A stretch of 64,000 bases of DNA from Nocardioides marmorisolisilvae (GCF_003725775.1 NZ_RJSG01000003.1:175307-239306), one strand, 5' to 3'; positions 1 to 9,099 are shown, numbered from the stretch's first letter. The notes: generated by a model not told the origin, from the letters alone. Numbers and translations are program-made.

Positions 1-1307
1 TCGGCGACCGGTGGGGAAGACGCAACATCCTGATCGTCGGCACCGTCGTGTTCGGCGTCGCGTCACTGATCGCTTCGTTCGCGGACAGCAGCGGTGAACT
101 CATCGTCTGGCGCGTTGTGATGGGGCTCGGCGCCGCCATGATCATGCCCGGCACCCTGTCGACCATCACCGCGGCGTTTCCCGCCGAGCAACGCGCACGC
201 GGTGTCGCTGTCTGGTCAGGCTTCGCTGCGGCTGGCGCCATCATCGGCATGCTGGCGGCCGGCTCGCTGCTCGAGCAGTGGACCTGGCGGTCTATCTTCG
301 TGGCCTCCGCAGTCGTCGCCGTCATCGCGGGACTGGCAGCCCTGGTCTGGGCGCCCAACACCCGCGACGAAGACCAGGGCCGACCGGACTTCGCCGGCGC
401 TCTTCTTTCTTCGGTCGCCATCGGCACGTTGGTCTACGCCATCATCGAAGGCAACGACAAGGGCTGGACCGAACCGGCCGTCGTCGTCACCGGCGTCATC
501 GCCCTGCTGGGCTTCGCCGGCTACGCCTTCCTCGGCGCCCGCAACGACGAACCTCTCCTCGACCCCCGGCTGTTCGGCATACCCGGGTTCCGGAGCGGCG
601 CTATCACCGTCCTGGTCCAGTTCATGGCTGTGTTCGGTTTCTTCTTCGTGGGCCTCCAATACCTACAACTGCTTCTCGGATACAGCCCGCTGAAGGCAGC
701 AATAGCCCTAGTGCCGGTCGCCCTCGTCGTCATGCCGACCGCCCGGGTCACACCCTGGCTCGTCGAACGCCTCGGCACCAACGTCGTCATGTCCGGGGGC
801 CTCGTCCTTCTCGCCGGGGGCCTGTTCTGGGTGGCCCGCCTGGACGTCGACTCCGGCTACCTCCCGTTCCTCGGCGGGATCATCGTTGCCGGCCTCGGAA
901 TAGGCCTCTGCAGCTCGACCGGAACAAGCGCAATCGTCGGATCCCTCTCGACGGGCCAGCAAGGAGTGGCGTCTGCGGTCAACGACGCCACCCGCGAGGT
1001 GGGGTCTGCCGTCGGCATCGCCATCATGGGCTCGGTCTTCGGGCGTGTCTACGCGGACAAGCTGTCCGACCTGAGCCAACTACCCGCTGCTGTGCGCGGA
1101 GCAGTGGAGGACTCTCCCGCCGCCGGACTGCACGTTGCCGAACAGCTGGGAGGTCCGGAGTCAGCCGGTCTCGCTCACGCCGTCCAGACCGCGTTCATCG
1201 ACGGGCTGTCCGCCTCGATCCTGGTGATATGCGCGATCCTTGTGGTCGCCGCAGCCGGCGCGGCTCTTCGCGCACCCAAGCGAGGTCAGGATCCCGGACG
1301 GAAGTAG
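1..1307 (+). CDS. MFS drug:H+ antiporter, DHA2-like (5' partial)
   Basis: Integral membrane transporter of the major facilitator superfamily, probably a 14-TM EmrB/QacA-type exporter. The open frame runs in from the window edge. Its first residues read GDRWGRRN, the conserved cytoplasmic loop 2-3 motif of MFS proteins, so roughly the first 60-80 residues lie outside the window. Many hydrophobic helices follow, including an aromatic-rich segment (QFMAVFGFFFVGLQ) typical of DHA2 exporters, and the C-terminus is basic. Substrate cannot be told. The following gene starts 13 bp downstream of the stop, so the two may be co-transcribed. Confidence 0.85.
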   Translation, partial: GDRWGRRNILIVGTVVFGVASLIASFADSSGELIVWRVVMGLGAAMIMPGTLSTITAAFPAEQRARGVAVWSGFAAAGAIIGMLAAGSLLEQWTWRSIFVASAVVAVIAGLAALVWAPNTRDEDQGRPDFAGALLSSVAIGTLVYAIIEGNDKGWTEPAVVVTGVIALLGFAGYAFLGARNDEPLLDPRLFGIPGFRSGAITVLVQFMAVFGFFFVGLQYLQLLLGYSPLKAAIALVPVALVVMPTARVTPWLVERLGTNVVMSGGLVLLAGGLFWVARLDVDSGYLPFLGGIIVAGLGIGLCSSTGTSAIVGSLSTGQQGVASAVNDATREVGSAVGIAIMGSVFGRVYADKLSDLSQLPAAVRGAVEDSPAAGLHVAEQLGGPESAGLAHAVQTAFIDGLSASILVICAILVVAAAGAALRAPKRGQDPGRK

Positions 1308-1320
1308 GTCGAGTCAGTCC

Positions 1321-2484
1321 GTGAAGTGTTCTCCCTGGCGAGTCCTACCCGTCACGGTCGTTTTCATCGTGGCTGCCGCGGGGGTGGTGGTGCTGCTCGA
1401 CGAGCCCCCTGAGCGCCGCGTCGTACCACTGCCGGAACCAACCGCGACCCTCGGAACCTGCATCCGCACGGGAGCACTGGACTCCGTGGAGGCCCTGAAC
1501 CGGTTCGTTGCGAAGGTCCGCGGGGACGACGGATTCGCAGGCGGCGACGTCGGCGCCAGTGTCGAACTCCAGGACGCGCGCCGGTTGTTCGTCTTCGGTG
1601 ACACGCTCCGGTCCGCGAACTTCAAGGGGCAACGGTTCGTGCACAACTCGATGCTCGTCTTCTCCGCAGGGTGCGGTCGGGTCGTCCTGCCACGCGCCCG
1701 CGGAGCACTGGTCCCGGACCGGAGTGACGGAGTCGGGTACTGGCCGATGTCGATCGCGCGCATCGAACGCCCCGGCTACGACATCGTCGGCGTCGGGCTC
1801 CAGCGAGTCCGGATGACCGGCGGGACCGACGTCTTCGACTTCGAGGTGCTGGGCCCGGCGGTCGCCCGGTTCGAGGTTCCGCGTGGTGGCGTTCCGGAGC
1901 TGCAGTCGGTACGCGACATCGGGGCAGACCGGGTAGACACGAGCACGCCGATGTGGGGGGCTGCGGCCGTTGTCGACCACGGATGGGTGTACCTGTACGG
2001 GACCTCGCGGCCGGCCAACGCAGGCTTGAGCGGGTTCGCCCTCCGAGTTGCACGTACAAAGCCGGACACGGTCGGCGAACCTCGAACGTGGACATACTGG
2101 AACGGTCAGGCCTGGTCCAGGAACAGTTCCTCGGCGGTCGAGCTCATCGGCCACCAGGGCGGCGTGTCCCAGACCTTGAGCGTGTTCCGGGTCGGCGGGA
2201 CCTGGTACGCACTCAGCAAGAAGAACGAGGTACTCGGAAGGCACCTCACCATCTGGAGCGCGCCCGGGCCCACCGGCCCGTTTGTGGAGGCTCCGCCCTC
2301 CGCGGATATCCCGTCCGATGCCGTCTCCGGCACGTTGCGCTACATGCCGCTCGCCCACCCCGATCTGTTGCCTGAACCGGGCACGGTCGTCGTCAGCTAC
2401 AGCGTCAACAACACCGACTTTCGGGTAGTTCAGAACGACCCACGCCGCTACCGACCCCGGTTCCTACGTGTGGCGCTTCCGTGA
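1321..2484 (+). CDS. Secreted or membrane-anchored DUF4185-like beta-propeller protein
   Basis: Predicted 387-aa exported protein. I chose the GTG at 1321 because it places a short basic stretch directly before a hydrophobic segment (about residues 8-25, signal peptide or anchor). The longer frame from 1240 would overlap the MFS gene by 68 bp and put a polar extension ahead of the helix. The body has motifs seen in DUF4185 proteins: FVFGDTL near residue 85, repeated W/Y-G blade-like stretches, and a late TIWSAPGPTGPF strand. That family has a glycosidase-like beta-propeller fold, but no activity can be assigned here. The domain call is by pattern recognition only. Confidence 0.6.
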   Translation: MKCSPWRVLPVTVVFIVAAAGVVVLLDEPPERRVVPLPEPTATLGTCIRTGALDSVEALNRFVAKVRGDDGFAGGDVGASVELQDARRLFVFGDTLRSANFKGQRFVHNSMLVFSAGCGRVVLPRARGALVPDRSDGVGYWPMSIARIERPGYDIVGVGLQRVRMTGGTDVFDFEVLGPAVARFEVPRGGVPELQSVRDIGADRVDTSTPMWGAAAVVDHGWVYLYGTSRPANAGLSGFALRVARTKPDTVGEPRTWTYWNGQAWSRNSSSAVELIGHQGGVSQTLSVFRVGGTWYALSKKNEVLGRHLTIWSAPGPTGPFVEAPPSADIPSDAVSGTLRYMPLAHPDLLPEPGTVVVSYSVNNTDFRVVQNDPRRYRPRFLRVALP

Positions 2485-2664
2485 CTGACGAAGACGCGGA
2501 GATGTTCGGGGCGAACAGCGATTGACCGTTCTTTGGGCCAGGCACGCCAGCGGTGGGAAAGTACGAATCAGATCGCCTGACTACCGGCCCATAGGACTGA
2601 ATCTCCTTGGGGCCATAGCGCGGTTCTCGGCAGATCCGCGCACTGTCGCGGCAGATCCGCGCGT
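2485..2664. other. Intergenic region between convergent genes, with two GGCAGATCCGCG copies
   Basis: 180 bp between the convergent propeller and hydrolase genes. It holds two copies of the motif GGCAGATCCGCG (about 2629-2640 and 2650-2661). The second forms a small hairpin, CGCGG-CAGAT-CCGCG (2647-2661). There is no T-run, so a terminator role is possible but not shown. Confidence 0.4.
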
Positions 2665-3528
2665 CTAATTCGTGCGCACCAGTACGTAGTCGATGGCCGC
2701 TGTGACTGCGTCGAGGTCGTCGAAATGGATGTCGTGGGAGGCGTCGACGATCTTGAATCCGGCCCCCCAGTGGTGGGCGAGTTGGCGCTCGACGGTGTCG
2801 TACTGCCGGATCATGGTCGGGCATGACTCTTGGTCGGGCGGGCACTCGGCCGGTGAGGAGACCAGCACGTAGCTCGGGATCTGTTTCGCCAAGCCGGCCT
2901 CGACCGGCCGGCCGATGTCGCGGTAGTCGAGCGACTCACCGTTGTTGCCGGTGAGGAACGCGACCTCGCTGCGACGGTCCTTTGCCGACATCTTCGCCAT
3001 CACCGGGATCCAGGGCTTCCAGGGAGCCACCGGATTGATCGCCACGAGGCCGACGACGTCGTCGGGGTACCGGGCGGCGTACGCCTGGGCGATGAGACCG
3101 CCGGCTGAGTGTCCGACGAGCAGGTACGGGCCGGGTACCTTCGCCACCTCCAGCAGGTCGTGCAGGTCGGCGGCGATGTCGGCGCCCTTTCGTGGGGTGG
3201 CAGCTGGTCCGCTCGCGCCCTTGCCGGCCCGGTCGTAGCTGCAGACCCGCAGCCGTGGCTTGTAGGCGTCCTGAATTTTCACGAGGTCGCCATGGAGCCG
3301 CGCTTCGCCGACCTCGAGCACCATCGTCGGGGTGCCGCTCCCGACGCACTCGAGGTACAGCTCGTGGCCGTTGGCGGTGAACGTGCCGGAGATCGCCGCA
3401 CGGGTGGTCTGCGTGGACGCTGGGGGCGAGTCGGCCCGGTCCGGGGTCGAGGAGCCGCACCCGGTGGCGAGGGTGAGGACTGCGATGGTGGACGTCACCA
3501 CGGTGGACCAGAGTCGGTGGCCTCTCAT
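2665..3528 (-). CDS. Alpha/beta-hydrolase lipoprotein
   Basis: A 287-aa exported hydrolase. The N-terminus has a basic n-region, a hydrophobic core and a lipobox LATGC, so it is probably lipid-anchored outside the membrane. The alpha/beta-hydrolase fold shows the nucleophile elbow GHSAGG (Ser near residue 141) and a late His in DASHDIH. An esterase, lactonase or epoxide-hydrolase-type activity is possible; substrate unknown. Its start overlaps the stop of the upstream P450 gene (ATGA, 3525-3528), so it is the last gene of the P450 operon. Confidence 0.8.
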   Translation of the reverse strand: MRGHRLWSTVVTSTIAVLTLATGCGSSTPDRADSPPASTQTTRAAISGTFTANGHELYLECVGSGTPTMVLEVGEARLHGDLVKIQDAYKPRLRVCSYDRAGKGASGPAATPRKGADIAADLHDLLEVAKVPGPYLLVGHSAGGLIAQAYAARYPDDVVGLVAINPVAPWKPWIPVMAKMSAKDRRSEVAFLTGNNGESLDYRDIGRPVEAGLAKQIPSYVLVSSPAECPPDQESCPTMIRQYDTVERQLAHHWGAGFKIVDASHDIHFDDLDAVTAAIDYVLVRTN

Positions 3529-4913
3529 CGGGGGCTCCTCTCGGGGGCGCCGGTGCGGCGGCTGATCCGAGCAGGTATCGGTTCTGCGGCGCAGAGGGTG
3601 AACGGGATGGCCATCGGGAAGTCGTCCTTGAGGGACTCGATGAGGGCTGTCCTGATGATGCTGGCAAGGCCCAGGGTGGCTTCGAGCATCGCGAAGTGGT
3701 CGCCGATGCAGGAGCGAGGCCCGGCTCCGAACGGGAGGTACTGCCAGCGGCTACGGCCCGCGCTGCGTTCCGGGTCGAAGCGTTCGGGGTCGAAACGCAG
3801 CGGGTCCTCCCACAGCTGCGGGTCGCGGTGCATCGCGTAGCAGCCCACGATCACGTTGGTGCCTGCTGGGATGCGGTACCCGTCGACGGTGACGTCCCGC
3901 AGGGCGAGGCGACCGATCGCGGCTGCCGGTGGGCACAGGCGCATCGATTCGTGCAGCACCTTGATCGTGAGGGGCAGGCGCTCGACGTCAGCGACGGTCA
4001 GCTCACGGTCTCCGAGGGCCGTGACCTCGGCGGCGACGCGGGCCTGGAGGTCCTGGTCGCGGCCCAGCGCCCACAAGGCGTAGGTGAGGGTGGTGGCGGT
4101 GGTGTCGTGGCCGGCGAGGAAGAACACGTAGAGCTCGCTGCGGATCTGCTCACGGGTCAGCGGCCGCCCCGTGGTCGGGTCGAGGGCCTGCTGGAGTTGA
4201 CGGATCAGGTCGGCGGGATGGTCGGGGTCGCTCGTCGCGTCGATGGCGTCGTCGATGTAGGCGTCCACCTGTGCGACCGCGCGCCGCAGACGGCTGCGCG
4301 CCGGTGTGGGCAGCCAGATGGGCGCTCGAACCGGGCGCAGTCCCCGCTTGGTGTTCCACTCCAGCATCCGCAGGATCGCCGGTGCCAGCTCACGGGCCTG
4401 GTCGCCTGCGTCGAGGCCGAACACCGAGCTGGTGATCACCCCGAGCGCGAGCCGGCGCATCTCGCCGTCGAGGTCCACCTCGCCAGCGTCCACCAGCCGG
4501 CCGGCCGTACGGTCGGCGGCGGCGGCCATGCCGGCGGCGTACGCGGCGACGTGCTTCTTGGTGAACACCGGCTGCAGGGCACGTTTGCGGCTGAGCCAGG
4601 CGGCGTGGTTCATGTTGAAGAGGTTGTCGCCGAAGATCCGGTTCTCGACCTGGATCACCATCTCCTTGTCCAACGCGTCTGAGGCGGCGAGGACGTCGTG
4701 CGCGCCTTGGGGGCTGGTCACGATCGCGAAGGTGGGCACGAGACGGGAGGGGCCCAGGCGGACCATCGTCACCGGCCCCCCGGCGTCGCGGATCCGCTCG
4801 ATGCCGGTGTGAAACTCCTTGAACGCTTTCAGCCGGGCCAGCAGGGGCATCGGGACGTCGGGCGGGACGTGGTGGCCCGGGTCGGAGGTGGAGGTGGTCG
4901 TGCTGAGGTTCAT
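3525..4913 (-). CDS. Cytochrome P450
   Basis: Soluble bacterial P450 of 462 aa, usual length for the family. Visible hallmarks, in order, are the I-helix oxygen-activation motif AGHDTTA, the K-helix ExxR in HESMRLCPP, the PERF region (FDPERFDPERS), and the heme-ligand loop FGAGPRSCIGD with the axial Cys near residue 400. Partner ferredoxin and reductase are not encoded nearby. It overlaps the downstream lipoprotein hydrolase by 4 bp and follows a small lipoprotein gene, all probably one operon under the divergent PadR regulator. Substrate unknown; organisation suggests a xenobiotic- or lipid-responsive oxidation unit (inference). Confidence 0.93.
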   Translation of the reverse strand: MNLSTTTSTSDPGHHVPPDVPMPLLARLKAFKEFHTGIERIRDAGGPVTMVRLGPSRLVPTFAIVTSPQGAHDVLAASDALDKEMVIQVENRIFGDNLFNMNHAAWLSRKRALQPVFTKKHVAAYAAGMAAAADRTAGRLVDAGEVDLDGEMRRLALGVITSSVFGLDAGDQARELAPAILRMLEWNTKRGLRPVRAPIWLPTPARSRLRRAVAQVDAYIDDAIDATSDPDHPADLIRQLQQALDPTTGRPLTREQIRSELYVFFLAGHDTTATTLTYALWALGRDQDLQARVAAEVTALGDRELTVADVERLPLTIKVLHESMRLCPPAAAIGRLALRDVTVDGYRIPAGTNVIVGCYAMHRDPQLWEDPLRFDPERFDPERSAGRSRWQYLPFGAGPRSCIGDHFAMLEATLGLASIIRTALIESLKDDFPMAIPFTLCAAEPIPARISRRTGAPERSPR

Positions 4914-4931
4914 GGTCGCTCCCTAGGGCGG

Positions 4932-5417
4932 TTAGCCGTCGTGGTGGCAGTCGGTCAGCCCGAAGTCGTTCGCGAACTTGGTCGTGACCCCGGCCCACGG
5001 GTCGCTGTCCTCATTCGCGAAGAACGGCTCCTGGCCGTGCTTCTCCACGTCGGCGGTGATCTTGTACTGCTCGACGAGCAGGTCGAGCAGCTCTCGCTCC
5101 TTGCCCTTCGGCGCACCGATCTCCAGCATCTCGCCGACGACCTTGTAGCTCTCCTTGAGCATGTTGTCGTAGGCCGCGGTCAGCTCGGCCGGTTTCGGGG
5201 GCGTGCTCATAGCGCGGAACTTGTCGCCGATGGCCGCACTGCTGGAGCGGCACACCTCGTTGCCGCGCTCGGCGAAGACAGCCTGGGAAACGGTGGGCAG
5301 CTGCACGCCGTGGGATGCCGTGGGCTCGGAGTCCGAGCCCGAATCCGAGCCGCACGCCGCGGCGGAACCCAGCGCGAGGATCGCGGCGATGATGAGGGAG
5401 ACACGCGTCGTGTTCAT
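4932..5417 (-). CDS. Small lipoprotein of unknown function
   Basis: A 161-aa protein. The ATG at 5417 is preferred because it gives a clean lipoprotein signal (hydrophobic stretch ending SAAACGS) followed by an acidic/Ser linker. The frame extends further upstream, but that would run into the small membrane-protein gene. The mature part is helical and charged, with two more cysteines near the C-terminus and early (EVCRSS, TDCHH) that could form a disulfide. No family recognised. Sits 17 bp after the membrane-protein gene and 18 bp before the P450 gene in the same operon. Confidence 0.7.
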   Translation of the reverse strand: MNTTRVSLIIAAILALGSAAACGSDSGSDSEPTASHGVQLPTVSQAVFAERGNEVCRSSSAAIGDKFRAMSTPPKPAELTAAYDNMLKESYKVVGEMLEIGAPKGKERELLDLLVEQYKITADVEKHGQEPFFANEDSDPWAGVTTKFANDFGLTDCHHDG

Positions 5418-5434
5418 GGGTCTCCGCCTGCCGT

Positions 5435-5767
5435 TCATGCGTGCGCCCGAGTCAGGGACGTCTGGGGGGTCAGGGAGGCCAGCACGACCGCGAGCCCACC
5501 CACGACGATGCCGATGACGCCGCCCTGCTCGTCGGCGATGATCGCTCCGATCCCGCCGGCCACGTTGAGGGCCCCGACAGCGAGCACGGCGGTGCGTCCC
5601 CAGGACCTGTCCAGAGCCAGCCCGACAGCGGCAACGGCTCCGAGCACGGCCAGGACACCGGCGCCCACCCGCAGCCAGGTCGGTGCGTCGGTCTCCCCGA
5701 TAGCACCGAAGTTCATCAGGGCGAACAGGGCGGTCACGGCGACCGCTGCCCAACGGGTCATCTTCAT
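5435..5767 (-). CDS. Small membrane protein (about four TM segments)
   Basis: A 110-aa protein made almost entirely of hydrophobic segments separated by short polar turns. A good ribosome site (GGAGGA) lies just before the ATG. Family not recognised; similar small four-helix proteins are common in actinobacteria. It is between the MDMPI-type gene and the lipoprotein gene in the P450 operon. Confidence 0.65.
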   Translation of the reverse strand: MKMTRWAAVAVTALFALMNFGAIGETDAPTWLRVGAGVLAVLGAVAAVGLALDRSWGRTAVLAVGALNVAGGIGAIIADEQGGVIGIVVGGLAVVLASLTPQTSLTRAHA

Positions 5768-5813
5768 GGTTCCTCCAGGGGTAGTGATGGCGGGTCGTTC
5801 GGGCTGCGCTTGG

Positions 5814-6620
5814 TCAACCCATGGGTGTGTCGAAGATGGATGCGAGCTTCAATCCGAGCCAGGGCCGGCGGCCTCCGCGGATCAGCACGCCTCGCAAGGC
5901 CGCGTGCGGGGTGCTCATTCGGCCGTAGATGTTCAGCAGGAACGCAGGAGCAGGTCCGCCCAGCACCACGTCGGGCGGTGCGCCGGCCTGGCTGCTGTCG
6001 ACGACCCGCGCGGACCCGTGATTGACGAGAAGGGTGTGCGGTCGCGCGCCTTTGACCCGGAACTCGAACGACGCCTCCATGTCCTGGGTTGTCTCCGTGC
6101 TCACGACACCGGGCATGATCTGGAAGTTCGCGTTCAACACCAGAAGGGCGTCCCGCGGCTCGATCGGCCACGGTCGACCGCCGGTCCGAGCAACGTCGTA
6201 GCCGTGCATCAACAGCTCACCGAGCATGTTCCCCCAGCCACCGAACGCGTCGATGCGCCCCCCGAAATGGAATGGGTAGGTTGCTTCAGCGTCCAGCTTC
6301 AGGTCCTGCATCAGAGCCTGCTGGTGGCGCAGTTCCTCGAGGACCTCGGCCAGAGAGCGGTGCGCCTCGGCAGCGAGTTCGACACGGTTCTGCTCATCGA
6401 CCCCCGACATCGTCAGACTCAAGCCCTCAGCGGAGGTCAGGTCGCGTTCTGTGTAACGACGGAAGACCGTCAAGACGTGTGCCGCAACCTGCGCCACGGT
6501 CCAATCCCCATCGCCGACGCGTGCGTTGTCCGACACCTCGGACACCACGGTCGCGAACCGTGCGAATGCCAGCGCTTCGCGCCGCTGCAGTTCCTCGAAG
6601 GACGTTGAAATTAGACTCAT
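5814..6620 (-). CDS. Maleylpyruvate isomerase/DinB-like (MDMPI_N) protein
   Basis: A 268-aa protein of the DinB/MDMPI superfamily, four-helix-bundle enzymes many of which use mycothiol or bind a metal. Family features seen: the GDGDWTVAQVAAHV block near residue 40 carrying a putative metal-ligand His, a second His in the block GELLMHGYDVARTGGRPW near residue 130, and a C-terminal SCP2-like half. First gene of the leftward P450 operon, with GGAGG seven bases before the ATG. Possible role in thiol-dependent detoxification (inference from family). Confidence 0.75.
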   Translation of the reverse strand: MSLISTSFEELQRREALAFARFATVVSEVSDNARVGDGDWTVAQVAAHVLTVFRRYTERDLTSAEGLSLTMSGVDEQNRVELAAEAHRSLAEVLEELRHQQALMQDLKLDAEATYPFHFGGRIDAFGGWGNMLGELLMHGYDVARTGGRPWPIEPRDALLVLNANFQIMPGVVSTETTQDMEASFEFRVKGARPHTLLVNHGSARVVDSSQAGAPPDVVLGGPAPAFLLNIYGRMSTPHAALRGVLIRGGRRPWLGLKLASIFDTPMG

Positions 6621-6633
6621 CGGACCACCTCCG

Positions 6634-6654
6634 GACAGTCCAACTTAGACTGTC
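6634..6654. promoter_or_regulatory. Probable PadR operator (inverted repeat)
   Basis: Perfect inverted repeat GACAGTC-N7-GACTGTC in the 59-bp gap between the divergent MDMPI and padR-like genes. A third half-site GACTGTC occurs at 6673-6679, immediately before the padR ATG. The position fits autorepression and control of the P450 operon by the adjacent regulator. Confidence 0.6.
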
Positions 6655-6679
6655 GCTTCACAGTGTAGAATGGACTGTC

Positions 6680-7363
6680 ATGGAGGACGTTGGCAAGACC
6701 CCACCTGAAGAAACTTCTGACGGACAGACGCTGACGTCGATCAATGCCCTCTCTGTTCTTGGACTGCTCTCGGTCGCTCCCATGACTGCTTACGGGCTCG
6801 CCGAACAGATCCAACGCGCCCTCAGCTTCTTGTGGCCGGTCAGCCGCAGCCTCCTCCTGGGTCAGCCCAAGAAGCTCGCCGAGGCCGGGCTTGTCGAGAC
6901 CCTGCCGCCCGCGCCCGGGAGCCGAGCATCTAAGCGCTGGGCGGCCACCGAAACCGGTCGCGCCGTGTTCAGGAAATGGCTAAGCACCGACGTCGAGACC
7001 ACCCGCATCTCCTCCGAGATCGGCCTCCGCCTGGTTTTCTCGGACCAGGGAAGCCTGGAATCTCTCCAGCGACAGCTTGAGATCAGGCGCCAACAAATCA
7101 TCGAGAACTACCGCCAGGCACTCGCCCTGACCGACGGCTACCTCGCCAACCAAGGACCCTTTCCTGGCCGGCTACACATCATCGCTGCCACCCTCCTCCT
7201 CACCGAAGGCCACGCCGAGGGCGAGCTGCGCGGAGTGGAAGCAGCACAAACACTGGTAGAGACCTGGGCAGACACGACAACCCCTGAACCAGCCCGCGAC
7301 CTTGCCGTGATCGAGCAAGTACGCGAACGAATCCTCGAAACCCTTGCACGACTTGAAGCATGA
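6680..7363 (+). CDS. PadR-family transcriptional regulator
   Basis: A 227-aa regulator with an N-terminal winged helix (ALSVLGLLSVAPMTAYGLAE, then the recognition-helix region ending with LVETLPP) and a C-terminal Vir-type helical dimerisation domain, as in PadR proteins with long C-terminal parts. The ATG at 6680 is chosen because it starts right before the conserved winged helix; longer in-frame starts would read across the divergent gene. There is no strong ribosome site. Divergent from the MDMPI/P450 operon across the inverted repeat at 6634-6654, so it probably represses that operon and itself. Confidence 0.85.
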   Translation: MEDVGKTPPEETSDGQTLTSINALSVLGLLSVAPMTAYGLAEQIQRALSFLWPVSRSLLLGQPKKLAEAGLVETLPPAPGSRASKRWAATETGRAVFRKWLSTDVETTRISSEIGLRLVFSDQGSLESLQRQLEIRRQQIIENYRQALALTDGYLANQGPFPGRLHIIAATLLLTEGHAEGELRGVEAAQTLVETWADTTTPEPARDLAVIEQVRERILETLARLEA

Positions 7364-7441
7364 CCTCGCGTTGGACGAGCCTCCGCACCGCGGATCTCGG
7401 CAGATCCGGACGCGGGCCGCTCTAGCACATAGAGTGCGACG

Positions 7442-7807
7442 GTGGACACCCTGAACACGGGCGGCCTGATCCGACGAAGCCCAGTCCGGCATCCTCGCTG
7501 GCGTCGCGCAGCACTCGCCTTGGTCGTCCTGCTTGCCCTGGGCGGTCTCGTACAGGCGGTGCACATTCATCACCAAGACGGCCAGTGGGCTCTGGTCCCG
7601 TCCGTTTCCCCGGACCGCCTGACGGTAGACGGTCGCGACTACAGGCGCGGTGATCTCGATAAGCAGCCGACCGACTGGGTGAGGCGAGGCACCACCTCGG
7701 GCGGAGGGACGATCTACACGCCTGCGGGTTTCAACGGAACTCCAACTGTGCTTTGGGTTCGCAAGGGCAACAAGGTCTGGGGCTACGACCTGATCGGTGG
7801 CCCTTAG
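7442..7807 (+). CDS. Hypothetical small membrane-anchored protein
   Basis: A 121-aa protein from a GTG start. It has a basic N-terminus, one TM segment (about residues 25-42, ALALVVLLALGGLVQAV), and an extracytoplasmic tail of short beta-like stretches. No family recognised. It stands alone between the padR-like gene and a 290-bp gap; codon choice looks coding (GC-rich third positions). Confidence 0.5.
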   Translation: MDTLNTGGLIRRSPVRHPRWRRAALALVVLLALGGLVQAVHIHHQDGQWALVPSVSPDRLTVDGRDYRRGDLDKQPTDWVRRGTTSGGGTIYTPAGFNGTPTVLWVRKGNKVWGYDLIGGP

Positions 7808-8097
7808 GAGCCCCGCGGTCATCGACAGATCCAGACGCGCCCGCGACGCGGCGGTATGACGCGTATCGGAGTCCTGATCCGACACGACATCAGGCGTTCT
7901 CGAGTAGATCTCACGTGAGTTCCGTGGCACCTTCATCGGACCATCGCGGCTGTCGGCACGGTCAGGGATGTAGTCCTGACTCGAGATGAGGCCTGCACAC
8001 CGCTGTCGGCCTGAGACTTGGGCAGCGTGATTCAGCGCTGGGCCGTCGTCGAAGTCCCAGGTGTCTCTCACGCACGAACCACGAAGATCCCTGCGGC
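7808..8097. other. Intergenic gap, nothing recognised
   Basis: 290 bp with no credible gene. It holds another copy of the ACAGATCC-type motif (about 7822-7839, with CAGACGCG). A related copy lies at 7395-7414 inside a CGGATC-TCGGCA-GATCCG hairpin. Confidence 0.35.
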
Positions 8098-9099
8098 TCA
8101 GGCGGTAGCAGTGTCCTCGACAATCTCCCACCCATCGCCGAAGTCGGGCTGCTCTGCGTTTCGCTTCCACTGTCCGTGCCGGCCGAGGAGGTTCATGACG
8201 GCCTGCACCGGCGCGAAGGCTTGAAACGAGCCGGGCGTGATGCCCCGATGGATGGCGTCGTTGCGCATGTCAACAAGCTCCTGGAGGCCAGCTGTGTCAA
8301 CGTCCAGGTCGATGTCGGCCTTCTCGACAATGGCGACGAGCTCTCCGAGTGGCTGCTTGCCCAGCTTCTCTAACTTCTTGCGGTAGTCGCCGTTGGGCAT
8401 GTTGGCTGCGGTGAGCGAGGTCGAGATGAGGCGGTGCAGAACGATCTCGGCCGCAGAGGCTGCGTCGATGACCGAGCGACGGTAGTGCCCGCGCCCGTAG
8501 GCGTTGCGGGAGTCTCGACTGAGGGTTTCCTCCAGCGGCGGCTCGTGGCCGGCAGCCACGAGCTCGAGAAGCTTCCGCCACGCTTGCGCCGGGACCGGCA
8601 TGACCCGCGGCGTGGTCAGTGTGAGCGCGAGGGGCCCGTCCGTCGTGGGTTCCGGGTCGAGCATCGTGAGCTGTGCCCCATGCGACGTAGCGCTGTACAC
8701 CCGGTGGTTCGGGTCCAAGTCCTGCCCGGTCATTGCCTCGGACCACGTTCGGACTGCGTCGAACCACAGGTCGATTACACGCGCCAGTTCGTATGGAAGG
8801 TTTAGGGGGTCGCCAACTTCGGTGGTCGTTTGCACGACGATCCGGCACAGCGCGGTCGACTCGGGGTCGGAGGAGAACGCCGCGAACTGCTGAGTCCACA
8901 CGATGAGGTCCGACGAGGAGTCGACAGTTGTAGGAACGTTCACGCCTTCGATCTGCGGAGGACTTCCGACCGGCCCTGCGGCGCCCGGCATCACGACGTC
9001 GAAAGTCAGGTTGCCGATGCCGGTGCCGATGCGCTCGCCGAGGACCTCCGTCGAGATCCAGATGGGGACCGGCAACTCGTAGATCGCGGTGACGCTCAT
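8098..9099 (-). CDS. Unknown protein with C-terminal HEPN-like helical domain
   Basis: A 333-aa protein starting MSVTAIYELPVP (ATG at 9099). The N-terminal two thirds look like a beta-rich domain I do not recognise. The C-terminal about 110 residues are helical and contain MRNDAIHRG, an R-x4-H arrangement as in HEPN RNases and HEPN accessory proteins; the preceding helices (AAEIVLHRLI) also fit that fold. It is divergent from the NACHT-nuclease gene with 198 bp between starts, so the two may share a promoter region. A toxin, sensor or nucleotide-binding role is possible; the HEPN call is from motif spacing only. Confidence 0.5.
   Translation of the reverse strand: MSVTAIYELPVPIWISTEVLGERIGTGIGNLTFDVVMPGAAGPVGSPPQIEGVNVPTTVDSSSDLIVWTQQFAAFSSDPESTALCRIVVQTTTEVGDPLNLPYELARVIDLWFDAVRTWSEAMTGQDLDPNHRVYSATSHGAQLTMLDPEPTTDGPLALTLTTPRVMPVPAQAWRKLLELVAAGHEPPLEETLSRDSRNAYGRGHYRRSVIDAASAAEIVLHRLISTSLTAANMPNGDYRKKLEKLGKQPLGELVAIVEKADIDLDVDTAGLQELVDMRNDAIHRGITPGSFQAFAPVQAVMNLLGRHGQWKRNAEQPDFGDGWEIVEDTATA

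Noticed and set aside
3696-4682. Long plus-strand open frame of 328 codons across the P450 gene
   Set aside because: It lies antisense to a full P450 with all motifs; composition is low-complexity, as expected from high-GC shadow frames.
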